Below are positions 1-6,510 of a DNA stretch of 15,303 nucleotides, piece by piece. This DNA is from DATLAN01 sp035527455 (GTDB taxonomy: Bacteria > Planctomycetota > Planctomycetia > Pirellulales > Thermoguttaceae), in the NCBI GenBank assembly GCA_035527455.1, contig DATLAN010000032.1:1-15303 (forward strand). The letters run 5' to 3'. Under the pieces are notes generated by a model. That model was not told the DNA's origin. It made no database searches and worked only from the letters and a program-made list of their open reading frames with translations. Made by a program: the position numbers and the translations under genes. Each line of letters starts with the position of its first letter. The first letter of the stretch is position 1.

Positions 1-18
1 GTGAATTTATTAAACGGG
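1..18 (+). repeat. Left terminal inverted repeat of the IS (putative)
   Basis: It begins gtgaat and pairs imperfectly (13 of 18) with the right end. Because it sits at the window edge, it may extend further left. Confidence 0.5.
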
Positions 19-54
19 CTTGTGCATTTTTGGTGATCGCGCTAAAACGTGGTC

Positions 55-1347
55 ATGAATACAAAAAATACCTCAGCAACCGCTCGTGTGGATCGACCTC
101 ACCGCTCTCAGGTGCAGATGCACTTCTTCTCGCTGGACCAGTTGTTGCCCGACGATCATCAGGCTCGAATCGTCTGGGCGTTCGTCCAGTCGCTCGACTT
201 GGAGCCATTTTACCAGAAGATCGAGGTCAACGACAACGTCGCCGGCCGCAGTGCCATTGCTCCGGAAATCCTCCTGGCGCTCTGGCTGCTGGCCACCCTC
301 GATGGAATCGGGAGTGCTCGCGAACTGGGTCGGCGATGCGAAACGGACATTCCCTATATATGGATTCGGGGAAATGTGAGCGTCAATTACCACACGCTCA
401 GCGACTTTCGCGTGCAAAACGGCGAGTTCCTCGAACAAATCCTGGTCGATACGGTCGCCTCGCTGATCGACCGGGGCCTGGTGCCGCTGGAAACCATCGC
501 TCAGGACGGGATGCGGGTCCGAGCGAGTGCAGGCAGCAGTTCTTTTCGCCGCAAGCCCAGCCTCCAGAAGTTGCAGCAACAAGCTCAAGAACACCTCGAT
601 CGCCTGAAGCAGGAAGCGGAAAACGAGTCCGACCGGCAGGAGAGAGACGCCCGTCGCCAGGCCGCCGCCGAACGTGCCGCCCGTGAGCGGCAACAGCGTA
701 TCGACGAGGCGTTGCGGCAGCACGAGAAGCTTTCCGATCAACGGGAGAAGCGCAAGAAGGGAGACGGCGAGCAGACGCGCGTGAGCACCACCGATCCCGA
801 TGCTCGCAAGATGAAGATGGCCAACGGCGGCTACCGTCCGGCCTACAACGTGCAGTTTGCCACGGATGCCCAGTCGCGGGTGATCGTAAGTGTGGACGTA
901 ACCAATGCGGGCACCGACGGTGGCGAATTGGCACCGATGCACGAAAAGGTGAGTTCCGATTATGGCAAGGTTCCCGAGAAGATGGTGGTGGATGCGGCGT
1001 ATGCGACGAAGCAGGGAGTCACGACGGTGGAGGCTGCGGGAACGGAAGTGGTTTCGACCGTTCCTCGTTCTGAGGAACTGAAGAAACGGGGTAAGGATCC
1101 TCACGCTCGCCAGCGAGACGACACCGACGAGTACGCACGTTTCCGCGCCCGGATGGCCCTGCCCGAGTACCAGGCCCTCTACAAGCAGCGGCCTTCGATC
1201 GCGGAGTTTCCCAACGCGGATTGCCGCAACCGGAACTTGCAGCAGTTTCGAGTACGTGGTTTGGTGAAAGTCAAGGCGGTCGCCATATGGCATGCATTGG
1301 CTTTCAACTTCAGACGCATGTTAAACCTGGGAGTTTTGGCAGGCTAA
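55..1347 (+). CDS. IS1182-family transposase (DDE)
   Basis: This is the cut-and-paste transposase of the surrounding element, 430 aa from the ATG at 55. A GTG two codons upstream at 49 is an alternative, and neither start has a clear ribosome site. The N-terminus (residues about 20-125) is the IS1182/IS5-type DNA-binding domain, with a LALWLLATLDGIGSAREL segment. The DDE catalytic residues can be proposed from family motifs: D151 (AQDGMRVRA), D313 (VVDAAYAT) and E384 (SIAEFPNADCRNRN). Between the first and second aspartates lies a charged, Gln/Glu/Arg-rich stretch (about 165-235) likely to be coiled coil. It is followed by the family hallmark TTDPDARKMKMANGGYRPAY at 245-264. Length is normal for the family and no frameshift is seen. 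Family assignment is firm; activity is inferred only from the intact frame. Confidence 0.93.
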   Translation: MNTKNTSATARVDRPHRSQVQMHFFSLDQLLPDDHQARIVWAFVQSLDLEPFYQKIEVNDNVAGRSAIAPEILLALWLLATLDGIGSARELGRRCETDIPYIWIRGNVSVNYHTLSDFRVQNGEFLEQILVDTVASLIDRGLVPLETIAQDGMRVRASAGSSSFRRKPSLQKLQQQAQEHLDRLKQEAENESDRQERDARRQAAAERAARERQQRIDEALRQHEKLSDQREKRKKGDGEQTRVSTTDPDARKMKMANGGYRPAYNVQFATDAQSRVIVSVDVTNAGTDGGELAPMHEKVSSDYGKVPEKMVVDAAYATKQGVTTVEAAGTEVVSTVPRSEELKKRGKDPHARQRDDTDEYARFRARMALPEYQALYKQRPSIAEFPNADCRNRNLQQFRVRGLVKVKAVAIWHALAFNFRRMLNLGVLAG

Positions 1348-1503
1348 GTCATCGCCGGGCCGCCGCCCGCGGCGGTGCGAGCCCGACTGGAGCGGTTTCG
1401 AGGGAACAACACGCACCCAACAGATACGACCAACCAGCAGAACGAACTGCTCGATTGGCAACAGAAAACAAAAAACAGCACTCGAAAAGAGTCTAACCGT
1501 CTC

Positions 1504-1521
1504 GTCCTGTAATAGATTCAC
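1504..1521 (-). repeat. Right terminal inverted repeat of the IS (putative)
   Basis: It ends in gattcac and is the imperfect inverted partner of bases 1-18. The next six bases (gtccta) separate it from the palindromic-repeat fragment at 1528. Whether they belong to the IS, to a target duplication or to the host cannot be told from one copy. Confidence 0.5.
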
Positions 1522-1527
1522 GTCCTA

Positions 1528-1543
1528 GGAGCGAGATGGCTAC
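1528..1543 (-). repeat. Fragment of the dispersed REP-like palindromic repeat
   Basis: These 16 bases (ggagcgagatggctac) are identical to the reverse complement of the first 16 bases of the 41-bp unit at 13467. They differ by one base from the inverted half-unit that closes that array at 13628-13643. The rest of the palindrome is missing on the left, where the IS begins, so the repeat was probably truncated or interrupted by the insertion. It also lies about 65 bases past the stop of the minus-strand gene ending at 1608, the same 3'-flanking position the other copies hold. Confidence 0.65.
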
Positions 1544-1607
1544 TATACGAAGGTCATTCTCATACGAGTCCTCAGCCGCAGTCGGGAAGCCGTCTGGTGG
1601 TTGCTGC

Positions 1608-4202
1608 TCAGCTTTCGATGATGTCTTTGAAGATGGTCTTGTCGCCGATGCGGATGTTGGCCTGGCGTTTGGTGCCGTCGACCAGCAGCAGCATGTGATC
1701 GCCCTGTTTGGCGTGGCTTCCGCGCAGCGCGGGTCCCAGCCCCCAGCCACATCCTTTCTTGGCGACCAGCGTGCCGACCTTGTGGCCCGCGTCGACCCGC
1801 AAGGTGAACTTGCCCTTGACCTGTCGTTTCACGGCGGCGGGAATGGTGATCACGCCTCCGGAAATAGCGGCTTTGGAGAGTCGATAGGCCAGGAAGACCT
1901 TTCCGTCCTCGGTTTCGCCGAACGCTCGCAGCACGCGTTTGGGGGCGGCGCCCGGTTTCCGCGCGACGAGATCCTCGATCAGTTTCCGTTCGATCTTCAA
2001 TCCCGGCAGGCCATAGACGCTCCGCCCGTACTGGGTGATGACCGGCGAAGACATGACGATGGCGTTGAAGCTGAAGCGGTTCATGCCGCCGAGGATGCAG
2101 AGTTCCTCGAAGGCCGTTCGTTCCATCACCGGCCCATGCTCGCTCAACACCTCCACCATCCCCCGCTCCACGCCGACCAGCACCTTCCGCCAATCGCGCG
2201 GCGGATCGGAAATCACGACGTTTCCCTCGACGCGATTGCCGGGCATCTGGCGGCAGAACTCCAGGAGGATCTTTTGCGGCGGCAGTGTCCGCCCGCTGCG
2301 CCGATGCCGTTCCATGGCTTCGCGGAGTCGGGAGACTTCGATCCGCTCGACCACCGAGAGGATCTTTTCGATCATGTTCGGCAGTCCGTATTGCGGCAGC
2401 GGCTCGAGCCGGAACCAATTCCGCTTCTCGTCGAGCCAGCGGAAATCCCCCAGAGCCTGCAGGGTTTCTCGGACCAACTTGCCGGCCGTCTTGCCGGGCA
2501 GCAGGTCGGCAAGCTCCGCGGTGACTTCGGTGATCTTGCCGACTCCGTAGTTAGCCACCACGTGTTTGGCGGCCTGGACGATCTCGCGAGGCAGATCGGC
2601 CTGCTTGGGCAGAACCGCCATGCGGCGCTGTCCGATCTCGATAATCACGAAGCGGGACTTGCGGGAGAGGAACCCGGCGGCCTGGTGGAGCGCTTCGACC
2701 GGCAGTTTGCACTTGGAGAATCCGGCCGCGTCGAACTCGTCCTGCAACTCCTCGAGCCCCATGGGAAAGTGTTCTTCGAGGAACGCCAGAGCCTGGTCCA
2801 GCACCGGCGCGAAGACGGCCGTATCGCGGCTTTGCTTGACGGCGCGGACGCAGATCTGGCGGATCCTTTCCCGGCTGAGCTTGTAGCGGCGGCCGAGGGT
2901 CTCCAACGTGCAGCCGCCTTTGCCGTCCCACCCGTAGTACTCGGCCACGATTCGGCGATCGCGCTCGCTGAAGCCCGGGGCGAAGATCTCGACCAGTTCC
3001 TCTTCCAACGGCAGGTCTCCCAGCTCGCGGATCTTGTCGCGCACGTGGTGAATCCGATCGCCTACGCCACGCGGGTCGGGTGGGTCGAGACGCCGCTTGA
3101 CCAGCCGGTCGACGGCTTCGGCGATCGTATCCGACTCGGTGTCGATCACCCGCAACATGCCGCCCAGCCGCGGATCGGTGAAGTGGATCCCTGCGACCTC
3201 CGGCATCTTGCCCAGGGCTTGGGCTTCGGTCGTCAGTTTGTCGTCGAGTTTGCCTTCGCGGGCGACGCGCGTCTCCAGCGAAGTGAGCAGATCGACCAGG
3301 CACTTCGCGCCGAAGGCCTTGATCGACAATAGCTCGGCGACGGTCAGCTTGCCCAAGTTCTGCGGGTGCTTGTCGTATCCCTCCCGCGCCAGGCAGTTGT
3401 GGGTACGGTTCTCCAGCCTCAGGTCTTCCAACCGCATTTCCTTCGGTGGATTGGGCAAACGACGCTGCCTGATCGTGGGATGGTGAACGGCCGCGCCCGC
3501 GCGGGAGACGATCAGACCGGCCAGACGGCTGAGCACCGCGGGAGTCAGGTACTCCCAAGCCGTGTCGTCCAGATCGCACAGCCGCCCGCCGCGGAACCGC
3601 GTGCCCCGCCCGAGATGCGGCGGAATCCGATCCAGCAGGACTTCCTTGAGCGTTTGCGGTGCCAGGCGATGTCCCGGCCGGGGATAGCGATGGGCGGCCC
3701 TGAGGTGCTTGATCGAAACGATCGCCTCGGTCCGCAACGCCTTCCGCGCTTCCGGATGATCGTTGACGTATTCCAGCGAACAAAGCAGATCCACCAGCGA
3801 TTTCACCCAGAAACCGCGGAGCCCCAGCACGTTCTCGACCGTCATCGACTGAAGATCTTGCGGGCGCTCGTGGATTCCCGCGGAAACGAGGCAGTTGATC
3901 GTGCGGACTTCCAGGTCCAGATCGGCCAGCGTCATGCCCTCGGGAATCGGGGGCAGGCGGCGGTTGCTGATCATGGACCGGGTCCGCGACGCCCGGGCCA
4001 CCATCGTCAGCACTTCGGCGGCCAACTTCCGGCAGGTCTTCTCGTCGAAACGCTCCCAAGCCGTTTCATCCAGGTCGCACAGGAAGAGATCGGGGTCTCT
4101 CTTGCCCTTGAAAAAGCGCACCGGGACCGGCGCCTGCAACATCTCTTCCAACGTCGCCGGTGCGATGCGATAACCTCGTCGGGGATACCGGTTATGCGCC
4201 AT
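1608..4202 (-). CDS. Protein with duplicated RNAP alpha-CTD-like modules and a sigma-70 region-4 domain
   Basis: This is a probable cytosolic DNA-binding regulator of 864 aa with no close relative that I can name. Residues 4-146 and 171-312 are two diverged copies of one module. Each starts RYPR, carries CDLD-TAWE, and ends in a helical domain that reads like the C-terminal domain of RNA polymerase alpha. In E. coli alpha numbering, the DNA-contacting residues R265, N268 and K298 match R100, N103 and K134 in copy 1 and R266, N269 and K300 in copy 2. Residues about 412-462 match sigma-70 region 4, including TLETLGRRYKLSRERIRQI with the -35-contacting RERIRQ. No sigma region 2 is visible, so it is not a complete sigma factor. 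Residues about 470-864 are unrecognised: helical or winged-helix-like to about 735, then a Gly/Val-rich, probably beta-rich tail. I chose the ATG at 4202 because AAGGTGA lies 5 bases upstream and the duplicated module begins right after it. A GTG at 4286 is in frame, but the extra 28 residues look unstructured. Domain calls are strong; function is unknown. Confidence 0.88.
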   Translation of the reverse strand: MAHNRYPRRGYRIAPATLEEMLQAPVPVRFFKGKRDPDLFLCDLDETAWERFDEKTCRKLAAEVLTMVARASRTRSMISNRRLPPIPEGMTLADLDLEVRTINCLVSAGIHERPQDLQSMTVENVLGLRGFWVKSLVDLLCSLEYVNDHPEARKALRTEAIVSIKHLRAAHRYPRPGHRLAPQTLKEVLLDRIPPHLGRGTRFRGGRLCDLDDTAWEYLTPAVLSRLAGLIVSRAGAAVHHPTIRQRRLPNPPKEMRLEDLRLENRTHNCLAREGYDKHPQNLGKLTVAELLSIKAFGAKCLVDLLTSLETRVAREGKLDDKLTTEAQALGKMPEVAGIHFTDPRLGGMLRVIDTESDTIAEAVDRLVKRRLDPPDPRGVGDRIHHVRDKIRELGDLPLEEELVEIFAPGFSERDRRIVAEYYGWDGKGGCTLETLGRRYKLSRERIRQICVRAVKQSRDTAVFAPVLDQALAFLEEHFPMGLEELQDEFDAAGFSKCKLPVEALHQAAGFLSRKSRFVIIEIGQRRMAVLPKQADLPREIVQAAKHVVANYGVGKITEVTAELADLLPGKTAGKLVRETLQALGDFRWLDEKRNWFRLEPLPQYGLPNMIEKILSVVERIEVSRLREAMERHRRSGRTLPPQKILLEFCRQMPGNRVEGNVVISDPPRDWRKVLVGVERGMVEVLSEHGPVMERTAFEELCILGGMNRFSFNAIVMSSPVITQYGRSVYGLPGLKIERKLIEDLVARKPGAAPKRVLRAFGETEDGKVFLAYRLSKAAISGGVITIPAAVKRQVKGKFTLRVDAGHKVGTLVAKKGCGWGLGPALRGSHAKQGDHMLLLVDGTKRQANIRIGDKTIFKDIIES

Positions 4203-4207
4203 GCCGC

Positions 4208-4214
4208 TCACCTT
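4208..4214 (-). promoter_or_regulatory. Ribosome binding site deciding the 4202 start
   Basis: On the minus strand this reads AAGGTGA, five bases before the ATG at 4202. It favours that start over the upstream in-frame GTG at 4286. Confidence 0.55.
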
Positions 4215-4673
4215 GCCGCCGGTTACCCGGTCTGACGCACGCTGCTCTTGGGGTCGTTCGGAGGGCCTGTAAATTTTTCTGCCCACCGCGGCGAGTCAGC
4301 CGACGACCTCCATGACCAGGTTTGTCAAATGCCGTAAACACCGGACCTCTCTATCAACGGTTGTCTCCAGTCACAGATATGGAACACCGTATTCTAGGTA
4401 AGGGAGGCAAGATAGGCAAGGGCTCCAAGAGAGAGTGCAACAACCGAGGTTTTTCAGCCGGTCAAGATGGCGCGAGCACTTGGCCCATGCCTTCTTTGCC
4501 TCGGGGTTTGCCGGAGGCCGGATGGGAGAAGGGTCGCGAGGAAGAGAAATCGATCGAGCTTGGTTATACTATCTTGTCGTACCGACCCTCCGTCGATGGC
4601 AGAGGAATTGGAGAACTGCTCAACAATCAACCTACCATCTCGGCCGTCGTTGGTGACGGCAATTCGCTTCCGC

Positions 4674-4684
4674 AGGAAGGAGAT
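4674..4684 (+). promoter_or_regulatory. Ribosome binding site deciding the 4689 GTG start
   Basis: AGGAAGGAGAT is a strong Shine-Dalgarno sequence. Its GGAG core ends six bases before the GTG at 4689, just ahead of the twin-arginine signal. This rules out the longer reading frame that opens at 4467. Confidence 0.75.
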
Positions 4685-4688
4685 CCAT

Positions 4689-6293
4689 GTGAAACACCTC
4701 GGCCACTCGCGTCGGGATATCATCCCCCGACGCCGGTTCCTCGAACGTTCCGCTTTGGGCACGGCCGCACTCGCGCTGGGACCGACCGCCGCCTTCGAAC
4801 GACCCAACGGAGCCGTAGCGGGCAAACGTCCCAATCTGATCTACGTCTTCGCTGATCAACTCCGCTATCTCTCCTGCGGTTATGCCGGCGACAAGAGGGC
4901 CCATACGCCCAATATCGATCGGCTGGCGGCCGGCGGGGCCAGTTTCCAGAACTGCGTGTCGATGACGCCGGTCTGCTCGGCCTATCGCGCGTCGCTGATG
5001 ACCGGCAAGTACACGACCACCACCGGCATGGTCATCAACGAACTCCGCTTAAGCCCCGAACACGAATGCTTCGGCCACGCGCTCACCCGCGCCGGCTACG
5101 CAACGGGTTACATCGGCAAATGGCACCTCTGGGCGAATCAACTCGGCCGCCACGACGACGACCGCAACGCCTTCACTCCGCCGGGGCCTTATCGGTTGGG
5201 ATTCGACGGATATTGGGCCGCGTACAACTTCCACCATCAGAATTACAGCGGCTATTACTATACGGACCGTCCGGAGAAGACCCGCTACCGTCGGCCGGGC
5301 GTCGAGCGGCCCTTCGAGCCCGACGCGCAGACCGATATGGCCATCGATTTCCTCAACGGTGCCGCAAGAGACGACGCCCCGTTCTCCCTGTTCCTTTCCT
5401 ACGGCACGCCGCACGACCCGTGGGGATGGGACAACTGCCCGACGGATTTTTCCGACATGTTCCGCGACGTCCGCTTTCCCGGGGCCCCGAACTTCTCCGC
5501 CGTGCAGGATCCCTATGCCGACGGCTGGGGAACGATGGGTCAACGCTACCTGAACGACCTCCAGCAATATCAGCAGGGCTACTACGCCATGACGGCCAAC
5601 CTCGACTGGAATATCGGCCGGCTGATCGACGCCGTGCGCAAGTCGGGCGAACTGGACAACACGATCCTCGTCTTCACCTCCGACCACGGCGAGATGTTCG
5701 GCGCCCACGGACGCCGGGCGAAGAACATCTTCTACGACGAGGCCGCCCGGGTGCCGTTCCTGGTACACTGGCCGGACGGAATTTCCCCGGGTACCGTGTC
5801 GGACGCCTGTCTGAACACACCGGACATTATGCCCACCGTACTTGGACTGATGGGACTGCCCGTACCCGATGCGGCCGAGGGAATGGATCTGAGCCGCTGT
5901 GCGTTGGCGCAGGAAGGACCGGAGCCGGAAGCCGCGCTGATGCAGAACACCGGCGCGTGTGCCGCCTGGCAGGACGGTTACGAATGGCGGGCCCTGCGCG
6001 ACAAGCAGTTCACTTACGCCATCTACCGCAAGGACAATTCCGAATTGCTCTTCGACAACCGGAACGATCCCTACCAGATGCATAATCTATTCGCCGACAA
6101 GGCGCACGCCGAGCGGCTCGAACACTACCGGCAGATGCTCCAGCGTCGGATGCGCGAGTTGAACGACGATTTCGCATGTTGCACCTGGTATCGCGATCAA
6201 TGGACGCTTGACCGCAACATCCTCCGCGGCGCCAAGGGCGGAAGACATGACCTGGAGTCGCTGGCCGAAATCGTGCGAAAACAGTTTGACTAG
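4689..6293 (+). CDS. Tat-exported sulfatase (type I, formylglycine-dependent)
   Basis: This predicted arylsulfatase-family hydrolase removes sulfate esters, probably from sulfated polysaccharide or a related substrate. It is 534 aa from the GTG start. Residues 14-36 form a twin-arginine signal (PRRRFLERSALGTAALALG), so the folded enzyme is likely exported by the Tat route. RPNLIYVFADQ at 47-57 opens the alkaline-phosphatase fold and gives metal ligand D56. The formylglycine site is C96 in C-S-A-Y-R, the C-x-A-x-R variant of the usual C-x-P-x-R. GKWHL at 143-147 and SDHGE at 331-335 give further active-site and metal residues, with K345 following. The C-terminus has the usual ELLFDNRNDPYQMHNL segment at 452-467. 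The gene stands alone: no maturase or co-transcribed sulfatase is in the window. The substrate cannot be told from sequence. Confidence 0.93.
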   Translation: MKHLGHSRRDIIPRRRFLERSALGTAALALGPTAAFERPNGAVAGKRPNLIYVFADQLRYLSCGYAGDKRAHTPNIDRLAAGGASFQNCVSMTPVCSAYRASLMTGKYTTTTGMVINELRLSPEHECFGHALTRAGYATGYIGKWHLWANQLGRHDDDRNAFTPPGPYRLGFDGYWAAYNFHHQNYSGYYYTDRPEKTRYRRPGVERPFEPDAQTDMAIDFLNGAARDDAPFSLFLSYGTPHDPWGWDNCPTDFSDMFRDVRFPGAPNFSAVQDPYADGWGTMGQRYLNDLQQYQQGYYAMTANLDWNIGRLIDAVRKSGELDNTILVFTSDHGEMFGAHGRRAKNIFYDEAARVPFLVHWPDGISPGTVSDACLNTPDIMPTVLGLMGLPVPDAAEGMDLSRCALAQEGPEPEAALMQNTGACAAWQDGYEWRALRDKQFTYAIYRKDNSELLFDNRNDPYQMHNLFADKAHAERLEHYRQMLQRRMRELNDDFACCTWYRDQWTLDRNILRGAKGGRHDLESLAEIVRKQFD

Positions 6294-6345
6294 CAGGTCC
6301 CCCCTATAATGACCGTTCCCGACGGGAAAGGATTTCCCATTCTAG

Positions 6346-6365
6346 CGATTGTGCGTCGACAATCG
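6346..6365. promoter_or_regulatory. Inverted-repeat candidate operator
   Basis: Perfect 7-bp arms, cgattgt at 6346-6352 and acaatcg at 6359-6365, flank a 6-base centre. The dyad overlaps the putative -35 at 6356-6361, where a dimeric regulator could block polymerase. No regulator is encoded beside it, and a chance dyad of this size is possible. Confidence 0.35.
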
Positions 6366-6384
6366 ATCGTGGAGATACTATACT
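6356..6384 (+). promoter_or_regulatory. Sigma-70-like promoter for the propeller-cytochrome gene
   Basis: TCGACA (6356-6361) and TATACT (6379-6384) are separated by 17 bases. Together they match 10 of 12 consensus positions, about 125 bases before the start at 6511. This is the best promoter match I found in the window. Planctomycete promoters are not well defined, so the call is moderate. Confidence 0.5.
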
Positions 6385-6497
6385 AGCCGTTCGGGTCGCT
6401 GCCTCCACGTCGGCGGCCGGAGAGTCACGCCTTGATGGTCTGCGGCCCTGCTTGCCCCACCAACGCAGCCGCAACGTTTCCAATTCAGGTTTGATAT

Positions 6498-6503
6498 GAG
6501 GAG
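6498..6503 (+). promoter_or_regulatory. Ribosome binding site deciding the 6511 start
   Basis: GAGGAG lies seven bases before the ATG at 6511. The in-frame ATG at 6496 has no such site. Confidence 0.6.
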
Positions 6504-6510
6504 TTGCCAC

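Larger units (their letters stand above)
1..1521 (+). mobile_element. IS1182-family insertion sequence
   Basis: One transposase gene fills most of this segment and imperfect inverted repeats lie at its ends. Bases 1-18 match the reverse complement of bases 1504-1521 at 13 of 18 positions, with the outermost six identical. The 174 bases after the transposase stop are non-coding and hold a small GC hairpin at 1360-1375 (6-bp arms, 4-base loop). The window begins exactly at the putative left end, so the true left terminus, the target duplication and the left flank cannot be seen. The right flank at 1528-1543 is part of the dispersed palindromic repeat found again at 8443 and 13467, so the element seems to have landed in or beside such a repeat. 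The transposase frame is intact, so the copy may be active. Confidence 0.8.
4203..4688. other. Divergent intergenic region
   Basis: These 486 bases separate the minus-strand alpha-CTD/sigma-R4 gene from the plus-strand sulfatase, so they should hold both promoters. A TATACT hexamer at 4565-4570 (plus) could be a -10 for the sulfatase but has no recognisable -35. A TTGACA on the minus strand (4328-4323) has no matching -10 at normal spacing. I see no convincing small gene or RNA. Open frames across it are short and lack ribosome sites. Confidence 0.5.

Noticed and set aside
1536..3332. 598-residue open frame on the plus strand
   Set aside because: It lies opposite the alpha-CTD/sigma-R4 gene, whose domains are clear. 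It has low-complexity GC-driven composition and no ribosome site or domain.
1608..4202. Complete alternative sigma factor
   Set aside because: Only a region-4-like domain is visible. No region 2 (core binding and -10 melting) could be found, so it cannot be a standard sigma factor.
4323..4328. Minus-strand TTGACA upstream of the alpha-CTD/sigma-R4 gene
   Set aside because: The sequence 17 bases downstream (cgtcgg) does not resemble a -10.
6305..6310. TATAAT hexamer just after the sulfatase stop
   Set aside because: It is a perfect -10, but no -35 is found at 15-18 bases. The promoter at 6356-6384 is better.
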